In this document: positions 17,419 to 26,028 of the stretch, in pieces | How the letters are laid out: each line of letters opens with the position of its first letter | Position numbering within the stretch: position 1 is the stretch's first letter | Assembly (NCBI RefSeq): GCF_020966635.1 | Contig: NZ_JAJKFQ010000005.1 | Location: 1,080,481-1,144,480 of the forward strand | Reading direction: 5' to 3' | Origin: Stieleria sp. JC731 | GTDB lineage: Bacteria > Planctomycetota > Planctomycetia > Pirellulales > Pirellulaceae | DNA: 64,000 nucleotides | Position numbers and translations under genes: made by a program | The notes under the pieces: model-generated | Database searches by the model: none | What the model saw: the letters and a program-made list of their open reading frames with translations, nothing else | Told to the model about the DNA's origin: nothing

Positions 17419-18585
17419 ATGCTGTTGTTTTCCGTACAAGACGCCAATATTGCTTCGGGCGAGACCTGGGAATTGACGCGGCCCAATGGTGCGAGCTGCG
17501 AGAACATTGTCGAAGCGACGGTCGACGCGCTTGCGGCACCCGTTGATTTTCCAGCCTTGGCGGCGGCCATTGTCCCCGGCGACCGAGTTGCTTTTGCCGT
17601 TGATCCGAACATCCCGTTCATCGATCAGGTGGTCAAAGGCGCGATTGATGCTGTTCGGAAAACGGAGGCGGGTGAAATCGACATCGTGTTGTGGGATGAA
17701 GCGACAGACGAGACAGTTGAGTTGGTCAAGCAAGTCGCCACAGGGTGTTCGGTCTACAGGCATCAGTGCGACTCAAGAGCCGAGTTGAGCTATTTGGCCG
17801 CGGACGCTGAGGCGGATCCGATTTATCTAAGCCGGTACTTGGTCGAAGCGGATTTCGTGCTTCCGATCATGGCGATCCGGCCCTGCGAACCAGGAGCGGA
17901 CGTCGATGTGACGGGGATTTTTCCGACGTTGACCGATTCGGCAACCCGCCAAAGGGCAACGGAGCAATCCCTCCAAAAATCAGCCCATCGAAAAATGCCG
18001 ACGGGCAATGTGATCAACAAAGAAGTCCCTTGGCTATTAGGCGTTCAATTGGTTTGCGGCGTCGTCGTCAACGATGCCGGTAACCTTGGGGCCGTTGTTG
18101 CCGGGACGATCGAAGCGATGGTCGAACAACAGCCTCCACAAGCCGCACCTGCCCGGGCCAGTTTGGTGATCGCATCGCTTGATGGGAACGATCAGCAGCA
18201 GAGCTGGGAAAATATTTTACGGGCGATTCGAGGTGCAGAATTGCAGGCTGACGACGATGCGACGATCGTTGTGTGGACTGAATTGTGTCATCCACCCGAG
18301 GGGGCCATGTTGGCGATTGACGATGATCAATTCGAAGAAACCGTTTCGCCAATCGGTGACGAAGCGGACGGCTTGCCCGCTTGGGACAGATCATACTCCC
18401 ATGCCATCGCGTTAAGGCCAATGCTGCAAGATTATCGAATCTTGCTTCACAGTCAGCTTGCACAGGATGACGTCGAGCGTTTAGGTCTGGGGGTGGTTGA
18501 ATCGCTAGCCGAGCTTGCGAACCTTTCACGTGGATTTGCGTCCTGCTGCGTTGTTCGTGCTGCAGGATATGCGGGCAACCTCTAG
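17419..18585 (+). CDS. LarA-like (DUF2088) protein lacking the catalytic GTHR motif
   Basis: The 388-residue protein resembles nickel-pincer lactate racemase LarA in its N-terminal domain. The segment LAAAIVPGDRVAFAVDPNIP matches the family pattern in which a PGDKVAI stretch precedes the ligand-binding loop. The GTHR sequence that carries a catalytic His in LarA is replaced by WDEATDET, and the usual HxFAG and GGxK-type segments are not evident either. It is therefore probably not a standard racemase. The start is uncertain: the ATG at 17419 is preferred, with an alternative TTG at 17389. It is followed after about 140 bp by the Nudix gene on the same strand. Confidence 0.65.
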   Translation: MLLFSVQDANIASGETWELTRPNGASCENIVEATVDALAAPVDFPALAAAIVPGDRVAFAVDPNIPFIDQVVKGAIDAVRKTEAGEIDIVLWDEATDETVELVKQVATGCSVYRHQCDSRAELSYLAADAEADPIYLSRYLVEADFVLPIMAIRPCEPGADVDVTGIFPTLTDSATRQRATEQSLQKSAHRKMPTGNVINKEVPWLLGVQLVCGVVVNDAGNLGAVVAGTIEAMVEQQPPQAAPARASLVIASLDGNDQQQSWENILRAIRGAELQADDDATIVVWTELCHPPEGAMLAIDDDQFEETVSPIGDEADGLPAWDRSYSHAIALRPMLQDYRILLHSQLAQDDVERLGLGVVESLAELANLSRGFASCCVVRAAGYAGNL

Positions 18586-18722
18586 CTGCCCCACCTACTA
18601 CTGGTTTGCGAGGGCTACTATCCTAATGATCAGACAATGAGGCGATCGGGAAGCTCTATTCTGGTTGCCACAAAACTCGCATCACCTCGATTTGATGACC
18701 GGAATGGTCACAGCCACCCGTC

Positions 18723-19256
18723 ATGACGACTGCGATCGAAGATACCTACAAGTTCTGCCCGCGTTGCGGTAACCAGCATCCGACCCCGGGGGCGATTCCG
18801 TTCCGTTGCCCCGAGTGTCAATTCACAAACTTTTTTGGCCCGGTAGCGGCTGTCGGCGGTTTGGTGGTTGATGACCAACAGCGGTTGTTGCTGGTCCGCC
18901 GGGCTCGCGATCCAGGAAAAGGCCGTTGGGGGCTACCCGGTGGATTTGTCGATGTCGGAGAGACGATCGAAGACGCCTTGAAGCGTGAAATCACCGAGGA
19001 AACGCAGTTAGCAGTCGATTCGATCGATCTGCTCATGACTTTTCCAAATCAATACAACTACCGCGGTGTCGTCTCACAAGTGATCGACTTGTTTTACACA
19101 TGTGAGGCCGTTGATGCCTCTGCGGTAACACTTGAAGAAAGCGAACTGGACGATTTCGTTTGGACGGTTCCTGATCAAAGCTACCTCGACAACATGGCGT
19201 TCGATTCCAATCGACGAGCGGTCGAGCGGTGGTTGCAGATGAGAGAACGCGATTGA
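18723..19256 (+). CDS. Nudix hydrolase with N-terminal zinc ribbon
   Basis: The 177-residue protein begins with a zinc ribbon (FCPRCGNQHPT and FRCPECQF, two CxxC pairs) and continues with a Nudix domain. The Nudix box is complete, starting GGFVDVGETIEDALKREITE and ending with the expected EE. The domain order recalls NudC-type NADH pyrophosphatases, but the protein is shorter and lacks the SQPWPFPxS segment, so its substrate could be an ADP-ribose or another nucleotide diphosphate. Its stop codon overlaps the proposed TTG start of mqnB, so the two are translationally coupled. Confidence 0.88.
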   Translation: MTTAIEDTYKFCPRCGNQHPTPGAIPFRCPECQFTNFFGPVAAVGGLVVDDQQRLLLVRRARDPGKGRWGLPGGFVDVGETIEDALKREITEETQLAVDSIDLLMTFPNQYNYRGVVSQVIDLFYTCEAVDASAVTLEESELDDFVWTVPDQSYLDNMAFDSNRRAVERWLQMRERD

Positions 19257-19933
19257 AAACGCTTGTCTTGATTCCGACGGACATGGAGCGACGTGCGATC
19301 CAGTCCTCGTTGCCTGCCCTGCCCGAAGATTGGCAGGTGGAAGTGGTCGGTTTTGGTGTCGTTGCGGCGGCAATTCGAACGGCCGAACTGATCGGGCGAT
19401 TGAAACCTTCAAAAGTCATCGTGGCAGGAATCGCAGGCGTCTACTGCGATGCACAAGTTGATCTCGTGGGCGATGCCTTTTGGTTTGATGAAGTTTCGAT
19501 CGATGGAATCGGGATCGGGCAAGGCGATCAATTTCGCTCGGCGACTGAGCTCGGATGGAACTGGTACAACAGCGACTCCGATGACGGGGTTTCGCTTAAG
19601 CTCGATCGTCCCGAGCTATTGACCAATGATTCCCGGGCAATGAAGTTGCTGACAGTATGCGCCGCTTCGGTATCGATCGAGGAAGCCGAACAGCGTCGCA
19701 AGCGATACACAGGTGCGTTCGCTGAAGACCGCATCTGCTGTGAAGACAGCGTTTGCTGTGAAGACATGGAATCCTTTGCGGTTGCACTGGCATGCAAACG
19801 CAGTGAGATTCCCGTTCAAGTTTTGCGTGGCATTTCGAACGTTGCCGGCAATCGAGACAAGACAACTTGGCAAATCGGTGCGGCACTCCATGCCGTTGCT
19901 AACGAAATTCAAAAAGCGATTATCGAACAATAA
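19253..19933 (+). CDS. mqnB: Futalosine hydrolase MqnB
   Basis: MqnB cleaves futalosine to dehypoxanthinyl futalosine and hypoxanthine in the alternative (futalosine) route to menaquinone. The protein has the nucleoside phosphorylase/hydrolase fold: the start LVLIPTDMERRAI, GFGVVAAAIRTAEL, VIVAGIAGVY, and the late segment CEDMESFAVALAC, in which the Met-Glu pair binds the ribose. I chose the TTG at 19253, whose bases overlap the TGA of the Nudix gene and which gives the usual short N-terminus; a GTG at 19229 would add eight residues. The same-strand partner mqnD starts 85 bp later and strongly supports the assignment. Confidence 0.88.
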   Translation: MKTLVLIPTDMERRAIQSSLPALPEDWQVEVVGFGVVAAAIRTAELIGRLKPSKVIVAGIAGVYCDAQVDLVGDAFWFDEVSIDGIGIGQGDQFRSATELGWNWYNSDSDDGVSLKLDRPELLTNDSRAMKLLTVCAASVSIEEAEQRRKRYTGAFAEDRICCEDSVCCEDMESFAVALACKRSEIPVQVLRGISNVAGNRDKTTWQIGAALHAVANEIQKAIIEQ

Positions 19934-20018
19934 GCCTTCGCCGCACGGTTACGTCGTCGGCGACATTGGCTTTGGGCAAATGACGACAAGTCGAGCAAAG
20001 ACGACGACTGGATCTTAG

Positions 20019-20864
20019 ATGACAACTTCACCGATTCGCCTGGGGATATCGACCTGCCCCAACGACACGTTTGCTTTTCATGCGATCTTGGAACGCAAGA
20101 TCGATCTGGGCGGACTGGATTTTCAAATCGAGTTGTTGGACATCCAGCAGTTGAACGAACGGCTGTTCCAAGGCGACTTTGATGTCGCCAAATGTAGCTT
20201 CCATGCGGCATTGTTGCTGGCGGATCGGACCTGGGTGCTGCCTAGCGGTTCGGCATTGGGCTTTGGCGTCGGACCGCTTTTGCTGGCCAAGCAGTCAGGG
20301 ATTCTTCCGCAGGAATCGGGGCGGATCACTTTGTGTCCTGGTGAGCACACGACGGCGACGATGTTGCTGAAGCTTTTCTATCCAGAGGCTTCGCAGGTCG
20401 AACAAGTCGTGTTTTCGGAGATCATGCCGCGTCTACAGGATCGCACGGCCGATTTTGGTGTCTGTATCCACGAAGGGCGTTTTACGTGGCAGCAGCAAGG
20501 GCTTGCCTTGATCGAAGATTTGGGGACTCGCTGGGAACGCGAGACATCGTGCCCGCTTCCGCTAGGCGGGTTGGTTGCCAGCCGAAATCTACCATCAGAG
20601 CTGACCAAGGCGGTGCAGTCGGTGGTGCAGCGATCGATCCAGTATGCAAAACAGCATCCGCAGGAAACGCTTCCGACCATGCGGCATTACGCTCAAGAAT
20701 TCAGCGACGAAGTCTTAATGCAGCACGTCGATCTTTACGTCAATGACTGGACGGTTGACCTGGGGGAAGTCGGCCGAAAAGCACTGGCGATGTTGAATCA
20801 GAAAGCGATTTCGGCCGGTTTGATTCAGAGTGATACCCACGCGATCGAAGTGTTTTTGTCCTAA
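20019..20864 (+). CDS. mqnD: 1,4-dihydroxy-6-naphthoate synthase MqnD
   Basis: MqnD converts cyclic dehypoxanthinyl futalosine to 1,4-dihydroxy-6-naphthoate, a menaquinone precursor. The 281-residue protein opens with the family signature LGISTCPNDTFAFHA and has the periplasmic-binding-protein-like fold expected: LDIQQLNERLFQGDFDV, GFGVGPLLLAK, LCPGEHTTATMLLKLF and DFGVCIHEGRFTW. Length is normal. Together with mqnB it indicates that this organism makes menaquinone by the futalosine route. mqnA, mqnC and mqnE are not in the window. A GGGCAC/GTGCCC hairpin without a T tract lies about 90 bp after the stop (20953-20971). Confidence 0.94.
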   Translation: MTTSPIRLGISTCPNDTFAFHAILERKIDLGGLDFQIELLDIQQLNERLFQGDFDVAKCSFHAALLLADRTWVLPSGSALGFGVGPLLLAKQSGILPQESGRITLCPGEHTTATMLLKLFYPEASQVEQVVFSEIMPRLQDRTADFGVCIHEGRFTWQQQGLALIEDLGTRWERETSCPLPLGGLVASRNLPSELTKAVQSVVQRSIQYAKQHPQETLPTMRHYAQEFSDEVLMQHVDLYVNDWTVDLGEVGRKALAMLNQKAISAGLIQSDTHAIEVFLS

Positions 20865-21050
20865 AGCTGGCTACCGCTTCCGGCATTGCCGCATTCTCTG
20901 TGCGACCGGCGGCCACGTTATCCGGTTATGTTGGCGGCGTCGTGTCAATTTAGGGCACTGATTCGGTGCCCCTCCCGCAGACCATTGATCGACCGATGAG
21001 GCATCGCATAGGCTATGTCCTTGCGATTTAACTCTGTCTATAAAAGATCA

Positions 21051-21536
21051 ATGACCAAAAGTGTGCTATTTGTCTGCATGGGGAACATTTGCCGATCACC
21101 CGCAGCAGAAGCCGTAATGAAGCGTTTTGCCGAGGAATTCGGCGCCGATGTCGACGTCGATTCGGCTGGAACGCATGGGTATCACGTTGGCGAAAAGGCT
21201 GACGTCCGGATGCGAGCCGCGGCCGAAGCGCGTGGCTATGAATTGACTAGCTTGGCGCGGCAGGTCACCAAGGATGACTTGGAACCCGGGAAATTTGATC
21301 TCGTCCTCGCGATGGATAACGAGAACTACCACGGCTTAGTTCAGTTGGCTGGCAAGCCACGCGACCACATCCGTGTCTTCAGTGACTACTTGGATGACAC
21401 CTGGCCGAACGATGTTCCCGACCCGTATTATGGCGAGGACGATGGGTTCGTTGAAGTTCTCGATATGCTCGAAGAAGGTTGTCCGGCAATTTTACAAACG
21501 TTAACCGGCGAAGAGCTATTTGACGAGGGATTTTAA
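21051..21536 (+). CDS. Low-molecular-weight protein tyrosine phosphatase
   Basis: The 161-residue cytoplasmic phosphatase has the signature loop CMGNICRS (C-x5-R-S) eight residues from the start and the general-acid DPYY segment near the end (VPDPYYGEDDGF). Such enzymes often dephosphorylate BY-kinases and UDP-sugar enzymes of polysaccharide synthesis; a BY-kinase is encoded 14 kb away, but the two are not in one operon. The ATG at 21051 is chosen because the catalytic loop follows at the usual distance; a frame from 21015 would add 12 residues. Confidence 0.93.
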   Translation: MTKSVLFVCMGNICRSPAAEAVMKRFAEEFGADVDVDSAGTHGYHVGEKADVRMRAAAEARGYELTSLARQVTKDDLEPGKFDLVLAMDNENYHGLVQLAGKPRDHIRVFSDYLDDTWPNDVPDPYYGEDDGFVEVLDMLEEGCPAILQTLTGEELFDEGF

Positions 21537-21658
21537 TCCGCCGTCGCCATGGCTCTGAGATGACGACGGTTCTGAACGGACACCGGTTCTGAACGGACAA
21601 CGCCTTGCCGATTCAATTCAGCAAGTGCGGGCTAGCTGATGCACTCCGCGGATACGAA

Positions 21659-22969
21659 TCAGCTGGCAAGCTTGATTCGGATTGCGCTCGCTTGGCCCTG
21701 CGGCGTGATGTTGACATTGATGAATTGGTCACCCGCTTCTGTCGAATCGTCGACGCATGCGTTGATGGGGCAGGCTTCATCAAGTGGCTTTGCATTTCGG
21801 ATCGGGAATAGCTTTTCGCCCAAGCTAACCAGACTGGCGATGGTCTCCACCATTCCGCCGCCGGCACCCAGGTTTCCGAAGTGACCTTTCGCGGTTGTTA
21901 CCGCCGGTTGTTGCGACACCGGTCCGAACACATCAACAATCGCCGAGGCTTCTTGGTGATCACATTCAGGTGTGCCTAGCCCATGCGCGTGGATGTGTCC
22001 GATCGCTTCCGGCGATTCGTCTCCGAGCGCGGCACGCAACACGTTTGCAATCGCGGTGCGAAGAAATTCTTCGCCGCTTAGTTTGCCAACCGCACTGCTG
22101 CCGTACCCGACGATCTCCCCTAGGATGTTCGCGTTGCGTGCTTGTGCATGTTCAAGTGATTCGCAGATGATCGCGCCTGCACCTTCGCCAAGAACGCTGC
22201 CGTCGCGACCTTCGGCGAACGGGCGACTCATGGTCGTTGGGTCATCTTGTTCCGAAGCAAGCGTTTCTTGCATTGCCGCATGCAGCGAACGGAGCGGGTG
22301 GATTCGTGAGCCAGTCGAACCGACGACGAGGACATCCGCATGTCCACGTGAGATTGTCGAGAAAGCTTCCGCCATCGCAACGCCGGCCGAAGCTTCACGC
22401 ACGGTCAGCGAATTGTTCGGTCCACGAAGGTCGTTGTAGATGGCGATATGGCTTGCCGGCATATTCGGCAAGTACTTCAACAGCCACAGCGGATTGACTT
22501 CGGGCTTGCCTTCGGAGCCCCACTTTTCAAAGTGAAAGTTTCCTTCGTCGTCGACGCACTTGGCGATCCCGCTGGCAAACTCCTGCGGCAACGACATGAT
22601 GTAGTCGGATCCGTAGACGACGCCAAACCTTTCGCGATCGACTTCGCACTGGTCGATACCGGAATCATGAAGGGCCAATTGGGCCGCAGCGACTCCCATC
22701 TCGATTTCGCGGCACATCACTTTGCTGCCTTTGCGAATTGTCCGCTGCAGCTTTTTGTCCATCGGGCCATAGTCACCGATGTCACCGGTGAACTCCGATG
22801 CTTCGGCCGCGTGGCTGATCGAAAGGACGCCTTGGGGGACCTGAGTCAAAGGAGTGATACCGCTTTGGCCGGATCGCAAACGTGCGACCAAATCCTGCGG
22901 GTTGTTTCCGAGAGGTGAGATTACACCGGTGCCGGTAATGACGACCCGGCGGTAGGCGACGTTGTCCAT
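21659..22969 (-). CDS. FabF-like ketosynthase homologue with catalytic Cys replaced by Glu
   Basis: The 436-residue protein has the full thiolase fold of 3-oxoacyl-ACP synthase II, beginning RRVVITGTGVISPLG and containing LRGP (181-184), GEGAGA (261-266) and HAHGLGTP (327-334). Aligned without gaps to E. coli FabF across LRGPSISIATACTSG, the nucleophilic Cys falls on Glu192 (VREASAG). The first catalytic His is kept (His329), as is the Lys (Lys361), but the second His falls on Asn366 (KGHFGNLG). It should not form an acyl-enzyme. Decarboxylating KSQ domains and chain-length-factor subunits also lack this Cys. The gene stands alone without an acyl carrier protein nearby. Confidence 0.88.
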   Translation of the reverse strand: MDNVAYRRVVITGTGVISPLGNNPQDLVARLRSGQSGITPLTQVPQGVLSISHAAEASEFTGDIGDYGPMDKKLQRTIRKGSKVMCREIEMGVAAAQLALHDSGIDQCEVDRERFGVVYGSDYIMSLPQEFASGIAKCVDDEGNFHFEKWGSEGKPEVNPLWLLKYLPNMPASHIAIYNDLRGPNNSLTVREASAGVAMAEAFSTISRGHADVLVVGSTGSRIHPLRSLHAAMQETLASEQDDPTTMSRPFAEGRDGSVLGEGAGAIICESLEHAQARNANILGEIVGYGSSAVGKLSGEEFLRTAIANVLRAALGDESPEAIGHIHAHGLGTPECDHQEASAIVDVFGPVSQQPAVTTAKGHFGNLGAGGGMVETIASLVSLGEKLFPIRNAKPLDEACPINACVDDSTEAGDQFINVNITPQGQASAIRIKLAS

Positions 22970-23100
22970 GAATTAAACGCAACGACAGAGTAACAGTGAA
23001 TGTGCGGTCACATTCTAAGCTTTAGGAGATGTAGCAAAGAGGGGGCGTCTGTGTCAGGCGAATTGCGATGATGCGTCGCCAATTTCACAGAACTTGCTAG

Positions 23101-23381
23101 GTGTTCGTTCCAAATCGATTTTAGGATTGGCCGCATGGCATTAGGTGCATTAACCGGGGCTAACGCCCATCGGCTGATGACCCAGACCCGTGTTTAGGAT
23201 TAGCCGCATGGCGTTAGCCACGGTTCGGGTGCAATTATCGGGGCCAACGCCCGTCGGTTGATGATCCGAACGCGTGTTTGGGATTAGCCGCATGGCGTTA
23301 GCCACGGTTTCAGTGCGGTTACCTGGGTTAATGCCCCTCGGTTGATGACCCCAGCCCGTATTTTCATCTGGAACGAAACAC
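23101..23381 (-). repeat. Dispersed repeat element copy B, with both terminal repeats
   Basis: This is the best preserved copy for the termini. GTGTTCGTTCCA at 23101-23112, directly preceded by CTAG, and TGGAACGAAACAC at 23369-23381 are inverted copies of each other. Between them lie three units in reverse orientation to copy A; the first is shortened to about 73 bp and the others are 84 bp. It lies between the start of the ketosynthase gene and the stop of the secreted-protein gene. Confidence 0.88.
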
Positions 23382-23427
23382 CAATTCTTTTTAACCGCAG
23401 GTCAACTGTTTCGCGGCTGGCGATCGA

Positions 23428-24738
23428 TTAATAACGTCCGCGGTTGGGTGCCAGGGGCCCCTGGGAGATCTGCGGGACGAGCGGGGCGGTTGTCAGGTTC
23501 TCTGATGCACGGCCGCGGTATTCGATGAACATTAAAGCGTCGGCGCGCCCAGCGGTTGTCCCGGTGATCATCTCCAAGTTCAGCAGAGGCATCGCTGCTT
23601 GAGGACGCTCGGGACTGGCGATCACACCGCAGGAAAGTAGCAAGACCATGTCCGATGGCCAGCGGAATCGTTCGTGCAATCGCCAGCTGACAACTTGTGG
23701 CACATCGATCTTGGTTCGGTACGCCGTCCCGTCTGGGAGGGGAAGGTCGAGTTCGACGGGCTTCAGTTTGTCGACCTGGTCGATCTCTGCCTTGATCACG
23801 CAGTCGAGTGCTTGGCGGTCAACCGTTAGCAGGGGGCTGATTTCCAGGCGGTAGCCTTCTTGGATTTCGCCGGTTTCTGGTTCATAGGGAGGCCAGCCTG
23901 TGGTCGCGGGTTTGACGTTGCGAACGTAGTTGCGGCCGCGTGTGCTGGCCAGTTTTTGCGTTTGCCCGTTGTAGGTGACCAAGTCCAAGGCCTGGACTTG
24001 GCGGGCGTCCGTTCGCTGACGGAGCATGTTTAGGACGAGCGCCGCATTTTCCTTGCTTAACAGCCACGCTTGGACGCCTGGGGAGTCAACCGCGACGTGT
24101 TGCATCAACAGATGAGCTCGGCTTCGCCAGTTGGGGTTGCCGACCGTCATGACTTTTAGCGAAAGCACTTGGGGGTCTTTTTCGCCAGCAGTGAATCGTT
24201 CGACGATTCCGCCGACAACTTCAGCCATTTCGCGTGTGTGATAGATCGAAAGTTGGTCGCGGCTAGCGTTCATGTAGCCGAATGGCGACGTGAACCAAGC
24301 ATCTGTTCCGGTTTCTCGCAAAACCCAGTCGATCACAGCCTGTTCTGGGCGATCGTGGTTTTGCAGATATCCGGTGTAGGGGCGAAGGTCCCAGTCGTAG
24401 GCCTGCTGACCAGCTTGGTTGGGAAGGGTGTTGCTGCGACCACCAGCGTTGCTGTTGGATTGGCGTTGAAAGCTGGGGGGCGTTTCAAGGCTGCGCATCG
24501 CCGATCCGGCGCCGGCTGCTGGTTGCGATTGTCCTGCCGCAGCCATGGGATTGGGCTGTCCGACGTTTGTTTGGCCGCCACCTTGCAACGCTGGATCGCC
24601 CGGCAAAGCCATGCCAGACTGTGCGTATGCGGTGCTAGAAGCGACGAAGCCAACTGAACCGGCGCATGTGATAGCCAAGCTGGCGACGACATGCTGAAAA
24701 GAAACGTAAGGCAACAGATTCGACAGAAAAGTACGCAT
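23428..24738 (-). CDS. Exported protein with a distant secretin-like region
   Basis: The 436-residue protein has a signal peptide (LLPYVSFQHVVASLAITCAGSV region, cleavage probably after AYA), then a Gln/Gly/Asn/Ala-rich stretch up to about residue 110. The rest is a folded region of unknown family. Its part VQALDLVTYNGQTQKLAS followed by YRLEISPLLTVDRQAL recalls the pattern of the secretin domain of type II/III systems (a gate with a Leu-x-Val-x-Pro strand), but it is too short and too divergent to claim pore formation. I chose the ATG at 24738 because it gives a normal signal peptide. Repeat elements B and C flank the gene on both sides. Confidence 0.65.
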   Translation of the reverse strand: MRTFLSNLLPYVSFQHVVASLAITCAGSVGFVASSTAYAQSGMALPGDPALQGGGQTNVGQPNPMAAAGQSQPAAGAGSAMRSLETPPSFQRQSNSNAGGRSNTLPNQAGQQAYDWDLRPYTGYLQNHDRPEQAVIDWVLRETGTDAWFTSPFGYMNASRDQLSIYHTREMAEVVGGIVERFTAGEKDPQVLSLKVMTVGNPNWRSRAHLLMQHVAVDSPGVQAWLLSKENAALVLNMLRQRTDARQVQALDLVTYNGQTQKLASTRGRNYVRNVKPATTGWPPYEPETGEIQEGYRLEISPLLTVDRQALDCVIKAEIDQVDKLKPVELDLPLPDGTAYRTKIDVPQVVSWRLHERFRWPSDMVLLLSCGVIASPERPQAAMPLLNLEMITGTTAGRADALMFIEYRGRASENLTTAPLVPQISQGPLAPNRGRY

Positions 24739-24888
24739 GTCCCAACCGGTTTTGCGGAAATCGAATGCGATTTCGAAAAAATTTCCAATCGCTCTAAAGA
24801 CGCTATAGCGGGATAGCGGCACCGGCGGCAAGGCGTGTTCGCGAATGGCGTTGAGGGACTGTAAATCTGTCTAGAAGGCGCTTGAACC

Positions 24889-25170
24889 CTAGTGTTTCGT
24901 TCCGTATGGAAATACGGGTTCGGGTCATCAGCCGACGAGTGTTAGCTCCGGTTATTGCACTGAAACCGTGGCTAACGCCATGCGGCTAATCCTAAAATCG
25001 AGCGGGTTCAGGCATCAGCCGACGGGCGTTAGCCCCGGATATTGCACTGAAACCGTGGCTAACGCCATGCGGCTAATCCTAAAATCGAGCGGGTTCAGGC
25101 ATCAGCCGATGGGCGTTAGCCCCGGTTATTGCCCTGAAACCGTGGCTAATGCCATGCGGCTAATCCTAAA
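24889..25170 (+). repeat. Dispersed repeat element copy C: three units
   Basis: The left terminus is CTAGTGTTTCGTTCC at 24889-24903, followed by three units. The first junction reads AATCCTAAAATCGAGCGGG, which makes the later units about 87 bp. No clear right terminus is seen after AATCCTAAAAAGG near 25170. The element lies between the start of the secreted-protein gene and the 3' end of the DUF2237 gene, in the same orientation as copies A and D. Confidence 0.87.
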
Positions 25171-25228
25171 AAGGCGTTTGGACATTGCGGAGCGTGTGTT
25201 CGGTCTCGCGCAATGGCAGGCGGTTAAT

Positions 25229-25269
25229 TTCGATTGTTGCCCTTTGCTCCGTGAATGTAGCGTTCTTTG
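25229..25269 (+). repeat. Short dispersed repeat, copy 1
   Basis: TTGTTGCCCTTTGCTCCG followed by TGAATGTAGCGTTCTTT closely matches a segment at 36084-36117 (GCCCTACACTCCGGAACG then TAGCGTTCTTT). Both copies lie next to gene 3' ends. The function is unknown. Confidence 0.6.
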
Positions 25270-25276
25270 CCGCGGG

Positions 25277-25639
25277 CTACTCGTCTGCCGCGTGTTCCTG
25301 TAATTCTTCGAGCGATGCAAATTCCAGCGTCGAAATGTGGGTGGCCGAAAGCACCACCTGGGGAGCCATGCCGGCGTCGTAAGCTTCTTTCCAACGGGCC
25401 GCGCAGAGACACCATCGGTCTCCAGGTTTTAGGCCCGCGAATCGATAAACCGGGTTGGGTGTCGACAGGTCATTGCCGCGAGACTTGCTGAAATCGAGGA
25501 ACTCAGCAGTCATGACAGCGCAGACGGTGTGCAAGCCCGAATCGGAGGCTCCGGTGTTGCAGCATCCATCACGATAAAACCCTGTCATCGGATCTGTACT
25601 GCACTCGCCCAACTCCGTCCCGAGAACGTTCTTCGCCAT
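25277..25639 (-). CDS. DUF2237 family protein
   Basis: This is a small conserved protein of 120 residues. It matches the DUF2237 family in length and in its conserved Cys- and Asp-rich pattern: NVLGTELGECSTDPMTGFYR, DGCCNTG, HTVCAVMT, GNDLSTP, GDRWCLCA and the closing HISTLEFASLEELQ. The biochemical function of the family is unknown to me; the many conserved Cys suggest metal or redox chemistry, which is inference only. The ATG at 25639 starts right before the conserved core; a longer frame from 25717 would add 26 residues without recognisable features. Confidence 0.88.
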   Translation of the reverse strand: MAKNVLGTELGECSTDPMTGFYRDGCCNTGASDSGLHTVCAVMTAEFLDFSKSRGNDLSTPNPVYRFAGLKPGDRWCLCAARWKEAYDAGMAPQVVLSATHISTLEFASLEELQEHAADE

Positions 25640-26028
25640 CAATTTATTGCCAGATTCTTTGTGTTTTGCTGTTTGAGAGACTGGCTCAACGAACCTTCGG
25701 CTCTCGGACGGATGCATTAAGCTGTCAACTGTTTTGCAAGCGTCGCACCCATCGGGTTAATTCGCTTGGTGGGCCTTCCAGCATGGGAATCCAAGATGGG
25801 CGGCCAACCTAGGCGACGAGGGTAGAGTGTAGCGATTTGCCAATCCGGTGTGTCGTCGTCTTCTGCGAAAGGTCCTCGCAATGTGCGAAGTGTGCAGAGG
25901 GAGTAGGCCGAAGCGTGGCACAGCGCTGATAGGGGACACAGGGCTGATCCAGGTCGATGGCCAAGTCGCTGTGGAACGTTATGATGGAAGGACATCTTCG
26001 TTCCCCTCGATTATCCCTTTGCTGCCTC
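25640..26028. other. Intergenic region without a recognised gene
   Basis: Some 390 bp separate the divergent DUF2237 and helicase genes. Short open frames occur in several frames, but none has a credible start or family pattern. It should hold the promoters of both genes; no clear boxes were identified. Confidence 0.4.

Noticed and set aside
20953-20971. Rho-independent terminator after mqnD
   Set aside because: The GGGCAC/GTGCCC stem is short and is followed by C-rich sequence rather than a T tract, so it was not listed as a terminator.
24968-25303. Open frame through repeat copy C
   Set aside because: It is the same repeat-derived peptide as in copy A and ends in unrelated sequence antisense to the DUF2237 gene.
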